A stretch of 64,000 bases of DNA from assembly GCA_964652825.1 (NCBI GenBank), contig CAZZCU010000007.1:1-64000 (forward strand), given 5' to 3'. The translations under genes were made by a program, and so were the position numbers. Shown piece after piece: positions 63,899 to 64,000 of this stretch; within the stretch, counting starts at the first letter, position 1; each line of letters starts with the position of its first letter. Origin of the DNA: CAZZCU01 sp964652825. GTDB lineage: Bacteria > Bdellovibrionota_B > Oligoflexia > Oligoflexales > CAZZCU01. The notes under the pieces are model-generated. The model was not told the DNA's origin, did not search any database, and saw nothing but the letters and a program-made list of their open reading frames with translations.

Positions 63899-64000
63899 TT
63901 AGATGCCACCACCACCGCGACAAACCCGCATCATGTACGCCAGCAGGATAAGAAACAGAAATAATTGCAGATAATTCCCGACCCTGCGCCATCGACTGCC
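63899..64000 (-). CDS. C-terminal end of a small membrane protein (partial)
   Basis: An open frame running in from the right edge and ending in TAA; 33 residues are visible. It has a hydrophobic helix (LQLFLFLILLAYMMRV) followed by CRGGGGI. The helix, the basic flank and the tail immediately upstream of the HNH gene suggest the end of a membrane protein gene in the same operon. The rest lies outside the window. Confidence 0.45.
   Translation of the reverse strand, partial: GSRWRRVGNYLQLFLFLILLAYMMRVCRGGGGI

Noticed and set aside
1..64000. tRNA, rRNA, insertion sequences, prophage genes
   Set aside because: Intergenic gaps were scanned for TTCGANNC-type loops, transposase motifs and phage structural genes; none was seen.

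Overview
The window looks like chromosomal DNA of a Gram-negative (diderm) bacterium of roughly even base composition. Direct signs are KdsB (KDO activation for LPS), a heptosyltransferase-like GT9 enzyme, a GT51 peptidoglycan polymerase, a LolD/LolE-like ABC system with a LolA-like partner, outer-membrane barrel proteins and at least ten lipoproteins with recognisable lipoboxes. An archaeal/eukaryal-type ProRS, a 7TM-SpoIIE phosphatase and many idiosyncratic lipoproteins would fit Bdellovibrionota/Oligoflexia or a neighbouring 'deltaproteobacterial' lineage. That placement is inference. No rRNA, tRNA, CRISPR array, insertion sequence or prophage was recognised. No stretch longer than about 215 bases lacks a gene.

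Layout. (1) 1-16.8 kb, accessory and secreted: a small protein plus nucleotidyltransferase pair; a CARDB/FN3/dockerin-like lipoprotein; a 1004-residue lipoprotein with an ADP-ribosyltransferase-like N-terminus and a Fic motif near the C-terminus; a lipoprotein with eleven 46-residue repeats; a secreted putative Cys-His-Asp enzyme; a Cys-rich lipoprotein; an OM barrel; a 7TM-SpoIIE phosphatase; a clostripain-like lipoprotein with a heptad-repeat insert; and an M23-type lipoprotein. (2) 16.8-20.4 kb: polyamine importer potABC with divergent potD, each of potA and potD interrupted by a 100-N assembly gap. (3) 20.5-24.8 kb: a PuuD-like membrane protein with a cytochrome c lipoprotein, a patatin lipase, a retropepsin-like protease, CorA and a PilZ protein. 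(4) 24.8-29 kb: a four-gene envelope transport operon (permease, ATPase, LolA-like carrier, outer-membrane protein). (5) 29-36.9 kb: cysteine desulfurase, SlyD, an RluA-type pseudouridine synthase, adenine deaminase, ProRS and two unknown lipoproteins. (6) 36.9-50.9 kb: a long co-directional housekeeping run, guaB-guaA-dnaE-GT51-DUF374-NFACT-ADA-like-thrS-GT9, mostly with start/stop overlaps. (7) 51-64 kb: a degenerate M16 peptidase with membrane helices, a sigma/anti-sigma-like fusion, kdsB, a HEXXH protease-barrel protein, aroC, a permuted ATP-grasp protein, a yggT-TPR-ABC operon, a small HNH nuclease and the 3' end of a membrane protein gene.

How they work together. Purine metabolism recurs (guaB, guaA, adenine deaminase, an ADA-like deaminase). 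Envelope biogenesis is spread through regions 4, 6 and 7. The most unusual content is the leftmost 16 kb, where secreted proteins carry domains known for modifying or cutting other proteins. Non-ATG starts (TTG, GTG) are common and were chosen where a Shine-Dalgarno sequence or an overlap supports them.
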